From: an uncultured Prevotellaceae bacterium
GTDB lineage: Bacteria > Bacteroidota > Bacteroidia > Bacteroidales > Bacteroidaceae
Length of the DNA stretch: 50,119 bases
Direction: 5' to 3'
Assembly: GCA_902769805.1 (NCBI GenBank)
Contig: CACXQL010000012.1
Span: forward strand, 1 to 50,119
A program made the translations under genes and the position numbers. How positions within the stretch are numbered: the first letter of the stretch is position 1; every line of letters starts with the position of its first letter. The notes under the pieces were generated by a model, which worked only from the letters and a program-made list of their open reading frames with translations, was not told where the DNA came from and did no database searches. Shown piece after piece: positions 47,697 through 50,119 of the stretch.

Positions 47697-49514
47697 CCTT
47701 ATCTCGTAGAAGTACCCCGTCTTCACCCTGCCTATGCCTTCCTCCTTTATCATCACCTCCACTTTCTTGCAGAGGTACCTCTTGTTGCGGAACACGTAGA
47801 TCTTCGTCGGGTCTGGCAGTCCGTCCGTCAGAAACCTGAAGCACTGCTCCGTGTTGACGTCGACGGTCGACTCCTCCGAGAGTCCTCCGCGGTGGAGTTC
47901 ACCGATGTAGTGTATGTTGGCGTACGGGTCCTGAAAGCACATGGAGAAAGCCTTACTTGCCAGATAGCTGTTCCGTATGTCCGTGAACGATGCCGGAACA
48001 TCATGCAGGTGGTGCTCCGATGCGTCGATGGGTACCGCCTTGCCTTCCACCCACATCAGCGGCATGCCGGTGTCCTCCTCTTCCTCTTCTGCCTGTATGT
48101 CTTCTCCGTCCTCGAGGACGTTGCTCACGGACACGTACCCCTTCTCGTCATAATCCACAGCGCCGTTCCCCTGGCTGTTCGGTACGTTCGGCAGACGCAT
48201 CCTCCCGAACTTGTCTCTTTTCCGAAACCACACACCCTGTATGTCATACTGTCCGAAGTTATAGTTGTCCCACTTCATGAATGCCGGATACATCCTAAGC
48301 TCGAGGAAGTTCTCTGTGTCGGTATTCCTGTATAGCGGTCCGAAGATTCCGAACTGCTGGAGCGTGAAGTTCCCTGTATCCTCTCCTTCCTCGTTGTATT
48401 CATGTCCATAGAAGAAGTATCCTATGTTACAGTGGAATACATGGGTGAACTTGTCGTACTCGCTCATCTGGCTGACAGCGGATACCATGTTCCCGTAGCT
48501 GGCATACTCCAGAAGCTGGAATCCCGTCCTGACAGCCGCAGGGAAGTCGTCGAGCGACCTGTCGCCTCCCTGTAGCCCGTATTTTATGTTCGACCCTCCC
48601 ATGTATTCTATGCCGTCCTCGTCATAGTTCGTCTTGTATTCGTCCTCCACGTCATATGTCACGTCGTTGGACGGATCCATCTCGTTGTTCCTGACGATAT
48701 CGACAGTCATCTGTGTGTCGTCGAAGATGAACGAGGCATTGAACAGTTTCCGGAACTCATCGAGGAAGGTCTCCGCCGACCAGTGCGGCAGTGTGTGTGC
48801 GATGTTCAGTGTCTGCCGTGCGTTGGCGATGACGAGCTCGTTCCACGGTGCAGTGTCGAACTTGTTGTTCCTGATGGTGTATCCAAGGTATTCTATGACA
48901 TGCCTCAGTATCATCATGAGATTAGGCTGTACTGCGGCGTGAATAAGTATCTCTTCGGCGAGTGAGAATGCTTCCAGCTTACTGCAGCAGTTGGCGATGA
49001 CTCCGTTGTCCGTATCGAATACAGGCATGAACACGTACTGTGTGATATCCCCCACATATCCCTTCTGCTGTATTTCCTCATGTACGAATATTGCTTTGGA
49101 TTCGACAGGCTGCCCTATGTATTCAGGAACGTATCTGGATGCAACTGCAGGATACGTATCTATTCGGTCTATGAACACCTTCTGGAATTTGGACTTGAAC
49201 TTCACGTTGCTGTTCCCTCCGAGGATCTGTAGCTTGACGGTAGTCTCCGTTATCTCTGTGACCCTTCCGGTACCGCGGATGATCAGGATATTGTCGGCAT
49301 ACAGGCTGCAGTCGCTGAAGGTAATATTGCGTTTGGATACGTCCATGCGGTGGAGGTTGGAGAACAGTGATGCGTTCTCCGGTATATCCATCGGGAAGTT
49401 CATCTCCATGGTGAAGGAGTCGCCCTTCGTGATATACGGATTCTCCCTTGTAATCTTGATTTCGGACTGGATGGCGGGATACCCTTCCGTCCCGTTGACG
49501 ATGCACTTTATCAT
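47691..49514 (-). CDS. Probable phage tail/baseplate protein
   Basis: A 607-residue protein with no signal peptide or enzyme motif that I recognise. The first ~110 residues (MIKCIVNGTEGYPAIQSEIKITRENPYITKGDSFTMEMNFPMDIPENASLFSNLHRMDVSKRN in outline) look like the start of tail-hub or baseplate proteins of Bacteroidetes prophages. A middle segment (AETFLDEFRKLFNASFIFDDTQMTVDIVR) is typical of phage tail-associated proteins, and an acidic run (DIQAEEEEEDTG) follows. It is translated with the gene before it (ATGA overlap) and faces the integrase. The assignment rests on the prophage context and general resemblance. Confidence 0.6.
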   Translation of the reverse strand: MIKCIVNGTEGYPAIQSEIKITRENPYITKGDSFTMEMNFPMDIPENASLFSNLHRMDVSKRNITFSDCSLYADNILIIRGTGRVTEITETTVKLQILGGNSNVKFKSKFQKVFIDRIDTYPAVASRYVPEYIGQPVESKAIFVHEEIQQKGYVGDITQYVFMPVFDTDNGVIANCCSKLEAFSLAEEILIHAAVQPNLMMILRHVIEYLGYTIRNNKFDTAPWNELVIANARQTLNIAHTLPHWSAETFLDEFRKLFNASFIFDDTQMTVDIVRNNEMDPSNDVTYDVEDEYKTNYDEDGIEYMGGSNIKYGLQGGDRSLDDFPAAVRTGFQLLEYASYGNMVSAVSQMSEYDKFTHVFHCNIGYFFYGHEYNEEGEDTGNFTLQQFGIFGPLYRNTDTENFLELRMYPAFMKWDNYNFGQYDIQGVWFRKRDKFGRMRLPNVPNSQGNGAVDYDEKGYVSVSNVLEDGEDIQAEEEEEDTGMPLMWVEGKAVPIDASEHHLHDVPASFTDIRNSYLASKAFSMCFQDPYANIHYIGELHRGGLSEESTVDVNTEQCFRFLTDGLPDPTKIYVFRNKRYLCKKVEVMIKEEGIGRVKTGYFYEIRL

Positions 49515-50119
49515 GGGTTCTTCAGATTTTCCAGATGTTTCAATTTATTTACCAGTCCGTCGGGGCCGTCCAGCACCACGTAGCACGGTATCGGATTAGC
49601 CAGCTGTTCCTTCAGGTCTGCAGCAGCCTCGGAGAGAATGTCTGCAGACTCCTTCATGTCAGTATTGTCGGTACTGACGTTTACGACGGGAGCAACCACG
49701 CTGCTTCCGACACCGAGATGACGGTTGATGTCCTCCCGTGTCAGGCTTCCGACGGTGTTGTTCCGCTGTGCGCGGTCTATGAACTCCAGCAGCGGCAGCA
49801 GATTCTCCGTCTGATGTATTTCCAGCTTCTTGGAGCTGTACATGGAGTAGGACGGCGTATTGGTAATGAAGTCCGTCAGGTCATTCAGGTTATCCTGCTC
49901 CTTCTGGAAATCCCTGTGAACCTTGTAGGAACGTCCTACAGAATCCCGTTCGATGTATTCGGAAGGGCCATCGGCTGGGTCAAATCGTGCGCCGCCATCA
50001 TAAGGAACAGCCTTCCATTCTATCATATAAGAGCCCTTGTCCGGCTTAATCTGGACGATGATTTTTCCGGTCCCGGAAACCACAACAGCTTCCGTCAAGC
50101 CGCGAAGTGCCGATACGTC
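49511..50119 (-). CDS. Phage protein, C-terminal part, runs off the window
   Basis: The frame stays open to the window edge, so only the last ~202 residues are visible and the true start lies beyond. It has a short beta-rich part (GTGKIIVQIKPDKGSYMIEWKAVPYDGG), then charged helical sequence (VHRDFQKEQDNLNDLTDFI; ESADILSEAAADLKEQLANPIPCYVVLDGPDGLVNKLKHLENLKNP). The coiled-coil-like end just upstream of a tail-type gene would suit the end of a tape-measure protein, but this is only a guess from position. Confidence 0.5.
   Translation of the reverse strand, partial: DVSALRGLTEAVVVSGTGKIIVQIKPDKGSYMIEWKAVPYDGGARFDPADGPSEYIERDSVGRSYKVHRDFQKEQDNLNDLTDFITNTPSYSMYSSKKLEIHQTENLLPLLEFIDRAQRNNTVGSLTREDINRHLGVGSSVVAPVVNVSTDNTDMKESADILSEAAADLKEQLANPIPCYVVLDGPDGLVNKLKHLENLKNP

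Overview
The window looks like a chromosome segment of a Bacteroidales bacterium, most likely from Prevotellaceae. The clues are the RprX/RprY two-component pair, the TamL-type lipoprotein next to TamB, a DUF4923 lipoprotein, A-rich start regions without Shine-Dalgarno motifs, and many copies of the Bacteroidetes promoter (TTTG or TTG, about 20 nt, TAnnTTTG, with TACCTTTG the commonest -7 box). The genus is inferred from family resemblance only.

Layout. 1-1.2 kb: the N-terminal remnant of a tyrosine integrase, then a gene-free stretch with a 22-bp palindromic tandem repeat. 1.2-6.2 kb: rprY, rprX and a TonB-dependent receptor. 6.2-18.6 kb, all on the minus strand: a zinc-ribbon protein, an atypical Ser/Thr kinase, a four-module CbxX-type AAA+ protein, an FHA/zinc-ribbon protein and a PP2C phosphatase, closely followed by metA, a U32 peptidase-family gene and a zinc-ribbon lipoprotein. 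18.6-24.9 kb: an M13 peptidase and an ABC-F protein, divergent from tex.

24.9-33.0 kb is the most interesting block, a plus-strand sulfur cluster: a NarL-type regulator, a MetY/MetB-family sulfhydrylase, CysK, a DsrE-like protein, TusA, a family 2 encapsulin shell carrying a cyclic-nucleotide-binding-like domain, a cysteine desulfurase with the N-terminal extension of an encapsulin cargo, and a ThiS-like carrier with its E1-like enzyme and a JAMM protease. The carrier ends two residues past its glycines, as in the HcyS/HcyF/HcyD and QbsE/QbsD systems in which the JAMM protease trims the tail. Two promoters in this block share a 7-2-7 inverted repeat at identical spacing, the geometry bound by NarL-type regulators. 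The genes together suggest a sulfur economy in which PLP enzymes make cysteine and homocysteine, an encapsulated desulfurase removes sulfur, and TusA, DsrE and the ubiquitin-like carrier move it. MetA at 9 kb carries Glu111, which predicts O-acetylhomoserine, the substrate a MetY-type enzyme needs.

33-46.1 kb, minus strand: a DUF3237 protein, an LD-carboxypeptidase whose start region contains the rplT terminator, rplT, rpmI, infC, tamL, tamB, a pseudouridine synthase, a DUF4923 lipoprotein, fabG and a TetR regulator. 46.3 kb to the right edge: an initiator tRNA followed by a tyrosine integrase and tail-like genes, read as the left end of a prophage that runs out of the window.

Several families of short tandem repeats (22-bp, 9-bp and 7-bp units) occur between and within genes, including a 22-bp unit read in three frames inside the U32 gene and the same 9-bp unit in two unrelated genes.
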